NCBI GenBank assembly: GCA_011037195.1
Contig: JAAEAF010002627.1
Span: 17,035-81,034, forward strand
Source of the DNA: Triatoma infestans
Taxonomy: Eukaryota > Arthropoda > Insecta > Hemiptera > Reduviidae
Direction: 5' to 3'
DNA length: 64,000 bases
Shown in pieces: positions 20,030 through 32,600 of the stretch. Under the pieces are notes generated by a model that saw nothing but the letters and a program-made list of their open reading frames with translations, had not been told where the DNA came from and did no database searches. The position numbers and the translations under genes are program-made. Within the stretch, counting starts at the first letter, position 1; each line of letters starts with the position of its first letter.

Positions 20030-20470
20030 TGTAAGAGAAATTCCCACTTTCTTCACCTTCGAGGTAACGTTTTTTTCAGGTGGTCCATGTTTGGGAACCG
20101 TAAGTTACAATAGCTTCTACAATAGAGAAAAAAATTTTGTTTTTTTGTTTTTTGTTTGGAGGTACTAATATTCCATAAAAGGGAATGAAAAGCATTCTGA
20201 TCGCTTCTTCCCTTCCCCCCACTTCCAATTCACATCCTCGCTCTTCATCCAACAGCTTTTATGTAAACATTCTTACTCATTTTTTTCCCACCTACATCCA
20301 GATCTTCATGTCCGTTTCCTCATATCACCATATATTCCGTTTTTTAGTAATCCCCCATTGTTCATACTGGTCTTTAACTTCCTTTTCATGAAATTCAAGA
20401 TCCTGGGCTATCACTACCATCCACGAAATGGTAGAACCATCCTTTAACATTTCCTGGTATTCATGCAAGT
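20030..20470 (-). pseudogene. Non-LTR reverse-transcriptase relic
   Basis: On the minus strand, pieces across frames follow an RT palm-to-thumb order: VIAQDLEFHEKEVKDQYEQWGI, then KTEYMVI-GNGHEDLDVGGK, and near the 3' end FSIVEAIVTYGSQTWTT. These match the 'IAQD-EDLE...EYEKWGL...KTEYM' and 'IVTYGSETWTL' blocks of insect endonuclease-RT LINEs. The YxDD box lies upstream and is not preserved. Multiple stops indicate an old pseudogene. Confidence 0.6.
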
Positions 20471-20990
20471 GCTACGGTAAATAAATTTTAAAAAATTTAA
20501 ATTTAAATTTAAAAAAAAACAAAATCCTGAGATTTTTTATTTTATTTTTATTTTTTTAAAACGAAACAAAAAATACATACACTTTTATTTCATTATTTCA
20601 GGTTTTATATTAAAATGATTTTAAACGTAAAACACCATTATGCAATGAGTCCATTAATGACCTATTTAAAATGAAGTGTTAAATGTTAAAATCTATATAG
20701 AACATCCGAATTTATATATTTCTGTTTAAGTGCCAAGTTATGTAGTTGGCAATCTAGCATTGATTCAGTATTGAATACATTGGGAGTTAAGATCCCCACA
20801 TGAGAACTCTTTACATACGCACCCAGAAACACAAATACAGGCACACATCATTCTGTTTCATGTGGTAATTTTTACTGTAATTAACTTGTTTCATGATCTG
20901 TGAATGAATATATTTTAAATAATTATATATATTTTAAAAACAGTTACATTTTTGATATCAATTATTTTTTTTCTGCTTAAGAATTATTAG
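20470..20990. other. AT-rich stretch with no recognised feature
   Basis: It contains 'aaatttaaatttaaattta' at about 20490-20512 and several A runs only. Confidence 0.55.
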
Positions 20991-22035
20991 ATTTATTACT
21001 TTCTCTTACTCCTAGTAAGAGGAAGTATTGTAATCGTTTCAAATTGTGATATCGAGTTTTCACCGGAAATATCCGTTTTGAGGTCCCTGGAGTCCAAAAA
21101 ACATGGTTTTTTTAGCAATGGACTGTGTCCGTGTGTGGTGTGTGTGTGTGTGTGGGTGTGTGTGTGTGTGTGGTTATGTATGTATGTATGTGGAACAGCA
21201 TAGCTCAAAAACGAAAAACCGTAGAAAGTTGAAACTTGATATTCCGTTTAGGTATCACCGTGGGATCTGATACTACGTTATCTGTCAAAATTCCTCAACC
21301 GGAAGTACCACTTTACTAGTTAGATTTTTTACTTTTTTGCGATTTTCTCCAAAAATGGCTCCAACGATTTTCTTTAAATTCCAAACATCAACCACACATA
21401 CAAATAGCTACAACTTTTATTTGAAACATTTCTCCGGGAAAATGCACTGAAGGGCACTTTTGTGGGAGGGGTGGGGTAGGTTTCCATCTAAAGTGCTATT
21501 TCAGTTTATTAGATAATTCTGTCATCTAAATAATGTTAATTAGAATTAAATATGTTGTTGAAATTCCAAGTTTGAAAAAAATTGGATAACCGGAAGTGCG
21601 TTTTACTTTACCACTTTATTAAATCATTTATTCTCTTTTTCGCAATTTTCTCAAAAATGGCTTCGACGATTTTTTTGAAACTTCATATATAAATTAAACA
21701 TGCAAAGATCTACATCTTTTATTTAAAACATTTCTTTGGGAAAATTCTTTTAAGGGCACTTTTAGTGGAGGGGAGGGGTTATGTTTTTCTCTGAAGTGCT
21801 ATCAGAGTTGATTATACAATTCTATCATCCAAATATAATTAATTAGAAATAAACAGATGGCTGAAATTCAGTCTCAAGAAAATTAGTAAACCGGAAGAGC
21901 GCTTTTACTGAACAGTTTTTTTCAGTTTTCGACGAATTTCTCTGATATTTTGGTACACACAAACTATAAAATTTGTCAATTCTCATTTTAAGAGTGAAGT
22001 AGAGAAACGTTGTGGAGTGTTTCACACAGATTTTT
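20990..22035 (+). repeat. Repeat A, full-length copy, first of a head-to-tail array
   Basis: It starts ACTTTCTCTTACTCCTAGTAAGAGG and ends near 'gagtgtttcacacagat'. Inside are sub-units of about 300 bp, each opening with 'ccggaagtgc/ccggaagta' and containing a 'ttttctc-aaaatggct-cgacgatttt' block, then 'acttttatttgaaacatttct', 'gggcactttt', a G-rich 'ggaggggtgggg' block and 'tctaaagtgctat'. It is non-coding. A (TG)n microsatellite lies at 21138-21172. Confidence 0.8.
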
Positions 22036-22094
22036 CTTTCTTATATAAAATTGGTTTTATTAACTCGAAACAGCTCATTATTTTACTTTTATCT

Positions 22095-22800
22095 ATTCAT
22101 AATAAGAGGAAGTATTGTAAATCGTGCCAATTTACATATGCCGGGGGTTTCAACAATCTACAACTTTTATTTAAAATATTTCACTGGGAAAATGCATTTT
22201 AAGGGCACTTTTGGTGGAGGGGTGATGTTAGGTTTTCCTCTAAAGTGTTATTTCAGTTTACTATACAATCCTGTCATCGAAATAATATGAATTAAAATTA
22301 AATATTTTGTTGAAATTCCGTGTTTGAAAAAAATTAGATGAACGGAAGTGTGGTTTTTTACTGAAATGTATTTTTCAGTTTGCTGTTATTTTGTCTAAAA
22401 AAAAAGCTCCTACAATTTTTCTTTTACTAAGTATTTGAACTACACATATATGAAGAGCTACAACTTTTATTTGCTACATTTATCCTGGTAATGTCATTTA
22501 AAGGGGGTCTTGGGGATGGGATGGTGTTTTTCTCTAAAGTGCTATCATAGTTGATTTATACAATTCTCCCATTTAATTAAAATTAATTAGCCAAAATTCC
22601 GAGTTTCAAGAAAAATCCATTAAACTGGAAGTGCCTTTTCACTGAATAGTTTTTCAGATTTTCGATGAATTTCGACGAACTCTGACTAATTTTCATTAAA
22701 TTTAATACACTAACTACAAAATTTGTCCATTACAATTTTAAAAACTGGGTTAAGAGAAAGTTGTGTGATTGTTTCACACCAGATTATTATTTTATTTTAT
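22095..22800 (+). repeat. Repeat A, second array copy, internally deleted
   Basis: It starts 'aataagaggaagtattgtaaatcgtg' and jumps early to 'ctacaacttttatttaaaatatttc', then follows the repeat to 'agagaaagttgtgtgattgtttcacaccag'. It lacks most of the first ~300-bp unit. Confidence 0.75.
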
Positions 22801-23355
22801 CTTGCTCTGCTGTAAGAGTCGATATTGCGAGTGTTTTCAAAAATTTTCTAAATTTATTTTCACTCGAAATAAACATGTTTTGAGATCCTCTCAATGCGAA
22901 ATAAGTGTTTTTTTTTTTTTTCTTGCGATTGGTGTATGTATGTGTGAATGGAATGTGCCAAAAAGGGAAATTCGTAAGAAGTTCCAAACTTGATTTTTAC
23001 CTTATAGATATCACACCAACTGCATGTGATATATGAGATTTCAAAAACGGTATATCATCTTTCAGCCTTAAGGAAAAATATGCTTATTTTTTTTTATAGA
23101 ATTCAGTTTTTTCGAAAATTACAACTTTAAACCAATCTATTTTTTTTTTGGAACAGTTGCGGGAGATTTCCACACTATTTCGGTGGTTCAGAGAGAATTG
23201 TCTGTGTGCGGAGAGATCAATATGCACCCCGCCACCAAGCACCACTATATTTTTGCTAGGGCAACATTATGTCTAAATTCCAAGTGTTAAGAATTTGACA
23301 AGTACAGAATAATTGTAAGAGAAGGTCGTGTGAATATTTCACACCAGATTTTTGA
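22800..23355 (+). repeat. Repeat A-like, third array copy, strongly diverged
   Basis: The opening 'gtaagagtcgatattgcgagtg' and 'aataaacatgttttgagatcc' correspond to the start of repeat A. The end 'aattgtaagagaaggtcgtgtgaatatttcacaccag' corresponds to its 3' end. The middle is poorly conserved. Together with 20990 and 22095 this makes three direct copies in 2.4 kb. Confidence 0.6.
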
Positions 23356-23495
23356 CTTCACATTTATAAGAAACCGATTAATAGATGGAGAGGAATCATT
23401 AGCTTTTAAAATGGACAAGAGAACTATCTCAGAGAAGATACGGTATACGCTGTGAATTCAATATAATGAATTTACTTGTTAATAAAATAAGTTTA

Positions 23496-24829
23496 TTATT
23501 ATTATTATTATTATTTATTATTCAAGGAAGGGGAGGGCGAATCCCTACTTGGGTATCCGAAGCCTATCTGGACCCATATAGCTACCCCTAAAGAATAACA
23601 ACTACTGGGTCTGGAACAAAAGTCCAGGCCTAGGTTTTCCCCAACTAAGTTTCACCACAGACCGAACAAATCGGACCAAAAAGACCTTAAAAGGACACAG
23701 CTTAAGATCCTATTCCTATATAATATCCTATTCCGGCCGAAGTTCCTAAATACCTAATCTCCTCACAGCCCAAACAATCCGTCATAAGATGCATGGGTGT
23801 TTCCTCCTCCGTTTCACAAATTCTACAAAAGGGGTCAGGCATGAGTCCCATTGTATAGAGACGTCTCCTTAATCCACAATGCCCAGTGAGGAAGCCAACC
23901 AGATGCCTGAGAGAGATCCGTGAAAGACATCCGATCCCGTTACTCAAAGCTCCGTCTGGACCCCCAATGAGCATCTTAGACTGCCGACAACCCACTACAC
24001 TCATCCATAAGGTCATCCACGTCTGGAAGCCTAACAAACATGTGCCAGAAGACGCACCAACAGCAGGCTCAGGACCAATGAAAGGGAGAGAGGCGCCTAA
24101 TTTGGCAAACCTATCCACATCCTCATTCCCAAAGATTCCCATATGACCTGGGACCCAGACCAGAAGCACATCCTTCAATGAAGAAAGATCTTCCAGTCTT
24201 TTAGAACATTCCAACACCAATCTGGAAGTGAAGACACATGAATTAAGCGCCTTCAACGCAGCCTGGCTGTCCGAGCAGATACAAACACCTTTTAAATTAG
24301 TGTTACGCACCCTCTCATCCAAAATACAGCAAAGAATTGCATAAACCTCAGCCTGGGAAACGGTGGCCCACTCACCAAGAGGCGCTACCAAATGATCTCC
24401 CGTCTCAAAATAGACGGCAGCCCCAGACCTACTATCCATCCTCGAACCGTCCGTGTAGCATCGGAGATAATTCTCAGGAATCACGCCAGACGGACCCAGG
24501 GTTAACCAATCTTCCCAAGAAGGCGACCTAAGCCTGTAGGAATGACCAAAGACAAAAGTCTTCAACATCCTATCAGAAGGGAAACCTGTAATGGGAATCT
24601 TTAAAAGCATCTTGCGATAAATGGTAGAATGACCATATCGCTTATCCTGCCAAAACCCTGCCTGTTTAATTCTATAACAGGCTTTCATTGCCTGGTTTTT
24701 CACCTCCACAAAGAGAGGTGGAATTCCTAACAAAGTCTCCATGGATGCGATCGATGTAGTCCGAAACGCACCAGTCACCGCCAGACAAGCCAAGCGTTGG
24801 ATATCTTCCAGCAGCTGTCTAGCGGGTCG
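23496..24829 (-). mobile_element. LINE family 1, 5'-truncated insertion with 15-bp target duplication
   Basis: The insertion is flanked by identical 15-bp sequences, AATAAAATAAGTTTA, at 23481-23495 and 24830-24844. It ends (minus-strand 3') in a (TAA)n tail at about 23496-23523. Long target duplications, 5' truncation and a 3' tail are the signature of target-primed reverse transcription. It corresponds to the part of 28326-33370 downstream of about 32049. Confidence 0.9.
23702..24793 (-). pseudogene. LINE family 1 ORF2 C-terminus: RNase H and zinc knuckle
   Basis: A 363-codon open frame covers the end of the RT thumb (MACLAVTGAFRTT), then an RNase H domain: CYTDGSRM--RSGAAVYFE (first Asp), VSQAEVYAI (Glu), CSDSQAALKAL (Asp), WVPGHMGIFGNEDVDRFAK (His and last acidic residues). 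A CCHC knuckle follows (CRICETEEETPMHLMTDC). All four RNase H catalytic residues appear present. The last ~25 residues leave the family frame (EEIRYLGTSAGIG against EEIRFRTFGRN in the other copy), so the C-terminus is frameshifted. It lacks endonuclease and RT core and cannot move by itself. Confidence 0.85.
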
Positions 24830-24844
24830 AATAAAATAAGTTTA

Positions 24845-25222
24845 CTTTAATTATCACTATTATAAGTGATTTTAAGTTGGAATTAGTAGCTAGTAAGTAA
24901 TACTTTTCTATTATTCATTTAACAAACTACATTTTTACTTTGCTATAAATAATTTAAGTAAATTATTTAGATTTTTGGCTTAACTTGAATACTTTAAATA
25001 ATAAATTAATTCAGTTTAAAAAAAAAAAAAATTTTATGTTAAACCAATTGACTTTAGCTTCAATAAAATGTACTATGTTTTAAGATTAATTAGGTATCAT
25101 CGTCTGAACATGTTCTACTGTTACATTGACGGATTGACGGATTGATTGATCGGTTTTAGCTGGGACAGTTTTAGAGATAATGACAGTTTATTGGATTGAC
25201 AGTTTACTAGAGTTAATAGAAA
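24845..25222. other. AT-rich stretch with no recognised feature
   Basis: Only simple AT-rich sequence and one short direct repeat (gacggattgacggattgattgat, 25128-25150) are seen. Confidence 0.55.
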
Positions 25223-25224
25223 TA

Positions 25225-26195
25225 TTTAAAAAAAAAAAATTGGTGTGAAACACACACAAACAACTTTCTCTTACTCCAGTTTTCAAAATTGTAATTGACA
25301 ACTTTATAGTTTGTGTACCCAAACTTAATGAAATTCGTCGAAAACTGTTCAGTAAAAGCGCACTTCCAGTTTACTAATTTTCTCTTGAAACACGGAATTT
25401 TGGCCATCTATTTATTTCTAATTAAGTTTGTTTGGATGGAAGAATTGTATAATCAACTATGATAGCACTATAGAGAAAAACATAATCCCTCCCCTCCCCT
25501 AAAAGTGCTCTTAAATGAATTTTCCCAGAGAAGTGTTTCAAATAAAAGTTGTAGATCTTTGTAAGTGTAGTTTATATACTTTGTTTCAAGAAAATCGTCG
25601 GAACTGTTTTTTAGATAATCAAGAAAAAGTGCAAAAATCATTTAGTAAAGTGGTTAAAGTAAACGCACTTCCGGTTATCCGATTTTTTCCAAACTCGGCA
25701 TTTCAACAAAATATTCAATTCTAATTAATATTATTTAGATGACAGATGTGTCTAATAAACTGAAATAGCACTTTAAATGAAAATCTAACTTCACCCTTCT
25801 CCCAAAAGTGACCTTAAATGAATGTTTGAAATAAAAGTTGTAGCTCTTTGTATGTGTAGTTGATATACAAAGTTTGATGAAAATCGTCGAAGCCGTTTTT
25901 GAGGGAAAAAAAACAAAAAAAAAAAACTAGAAAATTGGTACTTCCGGTTAAGAAATTTTGTCAGATAACGTACTGTCAGATTCCATTGTGATACTAAACG
26001 GAATATCAAGTTTCAACTTTCTACGGCTTCTCGTTTTTGAGCTACGCTGTTCACATACACACAGACCATTTGCTAAAAACCACTTTTTTGTAATCAGGGT
26101 ACCTCAAAACGGATATTTCTGGTAAAAACTCGATATCGAAAATTTGACACGATTACAATACTTCCTCTTTACCTAGGAAGTAAGAGAAAGTAAAA
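25225..26195 (-). repeat. Repeat A, near full-length copy, minus orientation
   Basis: It reads inward from 'ggtgtgaaacacacaca' and 'actttctcttactccag' at its left to 'acgattacaatacttcctct' and 'taagagaaagt' at its right. At least two internal 'cacttccggttat/cacttccagttta' unit junctions are visible. The first 40-60 bp of the consensus near the microsatellite are compressed. Confidence 0.8.
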
Positions 26196-26244
26196 AAAAA
26201 AAAAAAAAAAATCCGTTCATTTATTGTACATCTTTATACATATT

Positions 26245-26975
26245 ACTTTTTTACTCTCTCTTGTTCCAAGTAAGAGGAAGTATAAGTGCGATCGTGCCAA
26301 ATTTTGGAAATTGAATTTTTCACCGGAAATACACAATTTTGGAACCAATGAATACGAACAAAATTTTTTTAACGACTGATCTATTATGTTGTGTGTTCTA
26401 GGAGAATGTTTCAAAACTGAAAAGTTGCCAGAAGCTCAAACTTGTTAATTCATTTCCGCATTACCACCGTATTCCGGGAAAATCCAATAGTCAGGAGTGC
26501 AACTTTATTGAATGGTTTTTCTTGTGATTTACACGAAAACGGTTAACGATTTTCTTTTAACTTCTTACACTATTTCCACACATAAATCCCTATCACTTTT
26601 ATTTGAAACATTTTCACGGGAAAAGTTGTATTTCCATGGGTTTTCTGAGGAGAACAGTAGCGTTATGGTTTTTATATAATATTAATACACATCAAAAGTA
26701 ATGATGAAGTTCGCAAAATAAATATAACGTTTCGGGGAATTGAAAGAACGGGAATATCTTTCAGTTAGGTTAAATTTAACTTTGTACACAAGTTTTGTTG
26801 ATTTTTGACATAAAACGCTCCACATAATGGCGTTCAGGTATACAAGTGAAATTCCGACCACCATTTTTATGGCCAGCCCAGCTAAACATTATAACGTTGG
26901 AAATTTTAAATAAAATTTCTTGATTAAATTGTATTAATTAAAGGTAAGAGAGAAATGTTGTGTGAGTTGTTTCAC
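26245..26975 (+). repeat. Repeat A, diverged copy carrying a second dispersed repeat
   Basis: It opens 'agtaagaggaagtataagtg' and 'caccggaaatacacaat' and closes 'gtaagagagaaatgttgtgtgagttgtttcacac'. The interior 26758-26912 matches window bases 1-150 instead of repeat A, so it is either an insertion or a related sub-unit. Confidence 0.6.
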
Positions 26976-27590
26976 ACTAAAAACATTTTTTGTATGCAAT
27001 AGGATGCAATTGAATTATAAGTCATAAATTGTAGCATATAAGCACATAACTAAGAAGAAAAGAAGTGCTATGAAGATTTCTGGTCAGCCCAAAAAAGATT
27101 GTGAAAATGATAGGGGACTATTTTAGTTTTTTTTTTGTGATTTATCTGTGTCTTCTTTATGTCAGTGTCCCCGTTTCGCTGGTGATAGGTTTCGCTTATT
27201 TGGTAGGGCATCACTCTCGCAGGACTGCCTTGGGAGGTTGGAGCTAAAAATTTTTGGATATTGTAAACAAACGGGCAAACTATCTGGGGTGATTAATTAG
27301 GGGGATGATTTGGGGGAGGGGAGGGAATTGGGGGATAAAAGTCACCAAGGCTTAGGTCCCAGGCCGATAGTCACCCAGATTTAATAATAATAATAATAAT
27401 ACTCTGCCTTCTCTTTGGCGTTATAATTCTCCTTTGGGAATCTTGATCTTCTCTCTCACTTTGTTTATCTCTTGTTCAAAGTTTGCCAGTTAGTTTGGGG
27501 TGATGTCAATTCATCTTAGTTTTTTTTAAATCTGCTAGCTCTTCAGTGAAAAACGACTCTAAACGTCAACAAACCTAGAACATACCTTTA
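26975..27590. other. Unassigned, with a GC-richer patch
   Basis: At 27175-27400 the sequence becomes less AT-rich (G runs such as 'gggggaggggagg'). I see no domain or repeat copy. (AAT)n lies at 27382-27401. Confidence 0.45.
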
Positions 27591-28325
27591 TAAGTATTGT
27601 AATCGTGTCAAATTTTTGATAATCGAGTTTTTACCGGAAATATCTGTTATGAGATTCCCTGAGTCCAAAAAAGTGGTTTTAAGCAAATGTTCTATATGTA
27701 TTTATATATATATATATGTGAACAGCATAGCTCAAAAACGAAAAACCGTTAAGCGTAGAAAACTTGATATTCCACTTATGTATAACCATGGGATCTGACA
27801 AAGTAAGTTATCTGTCAAAATTCCTCAACCGGAAGTAGCACTTAACTAATTTTTTTTTTTCTTTTTTTTTTTTCTTTTTTTGCGTTTTTCTCAAAAAACT
27901 GGCTCCGACGATTTTCTTCAAATTTTGTATATCAAACCGCGTAGCACATAGTACAAAGAGCTACAACGTTTATTTGAAACATTTCTCTGGGAAAATTCAT
28001 TTAAGGGCAGTTTAGGGGGAGGGATGGGTTTAGGTTTTCATCTAAAGTGCTATTTCAGTTTATTAAACAGTTCTGTCATATGAATAACATTAATTATGAA
28101 TTGGATATGTTGTTGAAATTCCGAGTTTGAAATTTTCTCAAAAATAATTTCGACGATTTTCTTAAAACTTTTAATATAAACTAAACATACAAAGATCTAC
28201 AACTTTTATTTAAACAGTTCTCTGGGAAAATTCATTATAGGGCACTTTGGAGGAGGAGGAGGGTGGGTTTGGTTTTTTTTCTTAAAATGTGCTAATCATT
28301 TGATTATAAACTCTAATATAAAAAC

Positions 28326-29610
28326 AGGGACCAAAGGTTGAGGGAGTATCGTACTCACATAGGTGAAACTTCCCTATGTTTCTCGAGACGGCTATTCCGT
28401 CGCGGAACCTCATTCTAGCCCATCCAACGCGTCCTCGTCGCTGGCTCCGGAAACATCTGCGCTCCACTTTGTGGAAGCGTGGGTGGCTAAGTTGGAGGGT
28501 GAACGCAGAGGGTAGCCTTCGGGCTATTTGGGAACCTAGCACTCCCACGTACCTCAGCTACAATTACAGACTAACAAGTGCAGTGGTTTTCCCATTAGGA
28601 GTGTGAGTTGGTGGAGACTTTTCTGCCCTCTGTTTGGGTCGCCATAATTTATGTGCGGCCTGAATCTCTTGCAGCGAATTCTTTTGCTGCGGAGCCTCCG
28701 TGGGAATTCATATTGCATCACTTACACCTAAACGCCTTAACATTATACCCTTACATAGTTACAGTCTTACACGCCAGTGGCACGTGCTGGTGCCACCCAC
28801 AGGTTTGCCGTGTGTGGATACCTGTGTCGTGGGGGAGGGAAGTCCTGGTGGTTGAGGATGCAGGTTCTCGCTGGAGGCAAGTTTCCTCGGCGTGCCTTGC
28901 AGTCCAACACACCACTTTGGTTCCTGACTCCACTAAACAGGCGGCCAGAGCCTAACCCAGCTCTGGTCAATCGGCTAGCGTAAAGAACGCATGGGTGAGC
29001 TCCCGGGTATTGTGGGCCATGGCTCACAATCCCTGGGCGCTATATCTCTAGGGTAGCTCTGGCGCTTCTTCAAAGCGTCCCAAATTGTGAGGCTCCGTGG
29101 AGGGTGGAGAGCTCTGGAGATGAATTTTTAATTTTATTTATTATATGTTTTTAATTTTAAATTCGTCAGCCGGGGGCCCCTTAGAGGAGGGGGCCACCGG
29201 TGGTGGGGGTAATTCCTCTGTACATCCAGAGTCGGGTGACCAGGGCCTGGATGCACTAATGGGTGGGAATCTGGAAAAATATCCAGAGGCAGGGAAGGCT
29301 TGCTCTGGAGGAGAACGTGTCAGGAGGAGCCGCGGAGGACTTGTCCTCCTGCGGCGATTTCTGAAACGTGGTCAAAGGAAAAAGGAAAGATATGTAAGGC
29401 AGGTATTTTTATTTTTATTTATTTATTTATATTTATTTGTTTGTTTATTTATTTATTTATATTTATCTATTTGTCTATTTATTTATTTAAATTTATTTAT
29501 TTTATTATTATTTGTTTATTTATTTATTTTATTATTATTCATTTATTTTTGTTCCTGCCTGCTATCAAGTTTGTCAGAAGTTCCATTTCTCACATTAGTT
29601 GACTTATTAC
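28326..29610 (+). other. LINE family 1 5' region: GC-rich leader then TTTA repeat
   Basis: Bases 28326-29110 and 29160-29400 are much more GC-rich than the surroundings and have several overlapping short frames on both strands, none with a domain I recognise. No Gag-like zinc knuckles (usual in ORF1 of this group) are visible, so ORF1 is either lost or too decayed to see. Bases 29405-29550 are a degenerate TTTA/TTTG simple repeat in the place where ORF1 would be expected to end. Confidence 0.55.
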
Positions 29611-29611
29611 T

Positions 29612-32600
29612 ATGATTGACAGGGTAGAAATGGTTCAGGTTAACTTGCAGCATAGCAAAGATGCAACGGCTAACTTATGCCGTTGTATTGCTAAGTTGCA
29701 CACATATTTTATTCTAATTCAAGAACCTTATGCCTTTAAAGGTTTGGTTCGAGGATTGAGTGTGGTTGATGGCAGACTGTTCGTGGCGGATGGCGGGGAC
29801 ATTCCTAGGGCATGTATTCTTGCCAGTCGGAGTGTCGACGCTGTCCTGCTTCGACAGTTCTGCTCTCGGGACTTGGTGGCGGTGAGGGTTGGACTGGGGG
29901 TTGGTGGGCGTCGTCGCGACGTAGTTGTGGCTTCGGCTTACTTCCCCTATGATGGCCCCTCTCCTCCTCCTCAGGAGTTCATGGGTTTGGTTCGGTATTC
30001 GGAGACCAATGACATACCTATTATAATAGGATGTGACGCGAATGCACATCATGTTGTCTGGGGCAGCAGCGACACCAATGGTAGGGGTCGCGCTCTCATG
30101 GATTTCCTGGTGGGCACGCGATTAGAGGTCCTGAATAGGGGTACTGAACCCACTTTTGTTACTAGGATTAGAAGACAGGTTATTGATATTTCCCTTGCTT
30201 CTAGGAATTTTAGTGGTCTGATTAAGGATTGGAGGGTGAGTCCTGAGGCTTCCATCTCCGATCACAGGATGATTAGGTTTAGTCTGGGGATTGATCCAAT
30301 TACCCTGGCTAGTTATAGGAATCCCAGGAGGGCGGATTGGGGTTTATATTCTAGAATTATTGAAGATAAACTGACTATCCAATCAGAAGCCCCTGATGGC
30401 ATAGAGGAATTGGAAAGGGAGGCTGGTATTCTTCATGAACACATTAGATCCTCATTCGAGGAGTCTTGTCCTCCCAAGGTGGTTAAGGATAGTAAGAATC
30501 CCTGGTGGTCTTCTTCGTTGGAAAAACTAAGGAGACAGGTAAGGGGCTCATACAGGAAGGCTGTCCTTGCTGATTCTTCGGAATCATGGGATAGTTATAA
30601 CAGTATTAAAAGAGCATATAAATATGCTCTGAGGAGAGCCAAGAGGAATTCCTGGAGATCCTTCTGTGAGGATATAAATTCGTTCCAGGAATCATCTAGA
30701 TTGGTACGGATTCTTAGTAAGGATAGGGACAGTCAGTTAGGTACCCTACGATACCCTGATGGTTCCTTTACAGGGGGGGAAGGGGAGACACTGCAGCTTT
30801 TGCTTGATACTCACTTCCCGGATAATATTGGTTTAAATGCTGCTTCGTCTTTGGTGGGTGGTAGGAGATGGGACCTTGAAGATGTATCCACCTTAGATGA
30901 GGTTGTCACACATGATAGAGTTAGTTGGGCAGTACAAAGTTTCTCACCTTTCAAGTCACCTGGACCGGACGGGATTTATCCTTGTCTGTTGCAAAAGGGT
31001 GGGGACGTGCTGACGAAGGTATTGTTAAGATTGTTTAAAGGATGTTTGATGTTTGGTTATGTACCAACATTATGGAGAGAAGTAAGGGTAGTCTTTATTC
31101 CCAAGCCGGGAAGAAATGATACTCCGACCCCAAGGCATTTAGACCCATTAGTCTTATGTCTTTCCTCTTGAAAACTTTGGAAAGGTTGGTGGATAGGTAT
31201 ATTACTGATGGCCCATTAAGGGATCATCCACTCCATCCTAACCAACATGCTTATATTGTGGGTAAGTCGACAGAGACTGCATTACATTGTCTCGTCGGAA
31301 GGATAGAATCTGCTTTGGAAATAAAAGAATATGCCATAGGGTGTTTCTTTGATGTTGAGGGGGCATTTGACAGAGTATCGTTTGATGCTCTGGAAGATGC
31401 CTTGGTACGAAAAGGTATACATCCCGTCTTAATCAATTGGATAGGTGTCTATCTTAGGAGTAGGGTTATACAGGTTTCCCTTGGCGGGCGCACCATGATA
31501 GTACAAGTGGGGAGAGGTTGCCCTCAAGGGGGTTGTCTCTCACCTAAGTTGTGGTGCGTCGTCATGGATGACCTTTTGGTTAGGATGAATTCATCGGGAT
31601 TTTATGTGCAAGCATATGCTGATGATGGTGTTATTTTATTGTTAAGGCGCTGTTGGTCCACCATTTCGGACCTAATGCAAAGCGCCCTTAACATGGTGTA
31701 TTGTTGGACACAGGATAAGGGTCTTTCTATTAATCCTATTAAGACCCAGGCAATTCTATTTACTCATAGAAGGAAGATAGTAGGTTTTACACCTCCTAGG
31801 TTGTTAGGTACTTCCATACAGGTTAGCAAATCAGTGAAGTTCCTTGGAGTAGTTCTCGACAGTAAATTGAACTGGTCGGAACATGTTAAGACACAACATC
31901 AAAAGGCGATAATCTCCTTTTGGCAATGTCGAAGAGTTGTAGGTAAGAACTGGGGAATCACTCCCAAGATGATGTTCTGGATTTATTGTATGGTCATTAA
32001 ACCTAGATTGGTATATGCGGCTTTGGTGTGGTGGCGTCGCATTGAAACACGATCTGCTAGGCAGCTGTTGGAAGAAGTCCAACGCTTGGCTTGTCTGGCG
32101 GTGACTGGAGCGTTTCGGACGACACCGACCGCATCTATGGAGACTTTGTTAGGGATTCCACCTCTTTTTGTGGAGGTGAAAAACCAGGCAATGAAAGCCT
32201 GTTATAGAATTAAACAGGCAGGTTTTTGGCAGGGTAAGCGATATGGTCATTCTACCATTTATCGTGAGATGCTTTTAAGGATTCCCATTACAGGTTTCCC
32301 TTCTGATAGGAATTTGAAGACTTTTGTCTTTGGTCATTCCTACAGGGTTAGGTTGCCTTCTAGGGAAGATTGGTTAACCCTGGGTCCGTCTGGTGTGATT
32401 CCTGAGAATTATCTCCGATGCTACACGGACGGTTCCAGGATGGATGGTAGGTCTGGGGCTGCCGTCTATTTTGAGACGGGAGATCATTTGGTAGCGCCTC
32501 TTGGTGAGTGGGCCACCGTTTTCCAGGCTGAGGTTTATGCAATTCTTTGCTGTATTTTGGATGAGAGGGTGCGTAACACTAATTTAAAAGGTGTTTTGTA

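Noticed and set aside
29405..29550. Transmembrane-like (FLFIYLYL) coding segment
   Set aside because: The hydrophobic peptide comes from a TTTA simple repeat in the LINE.
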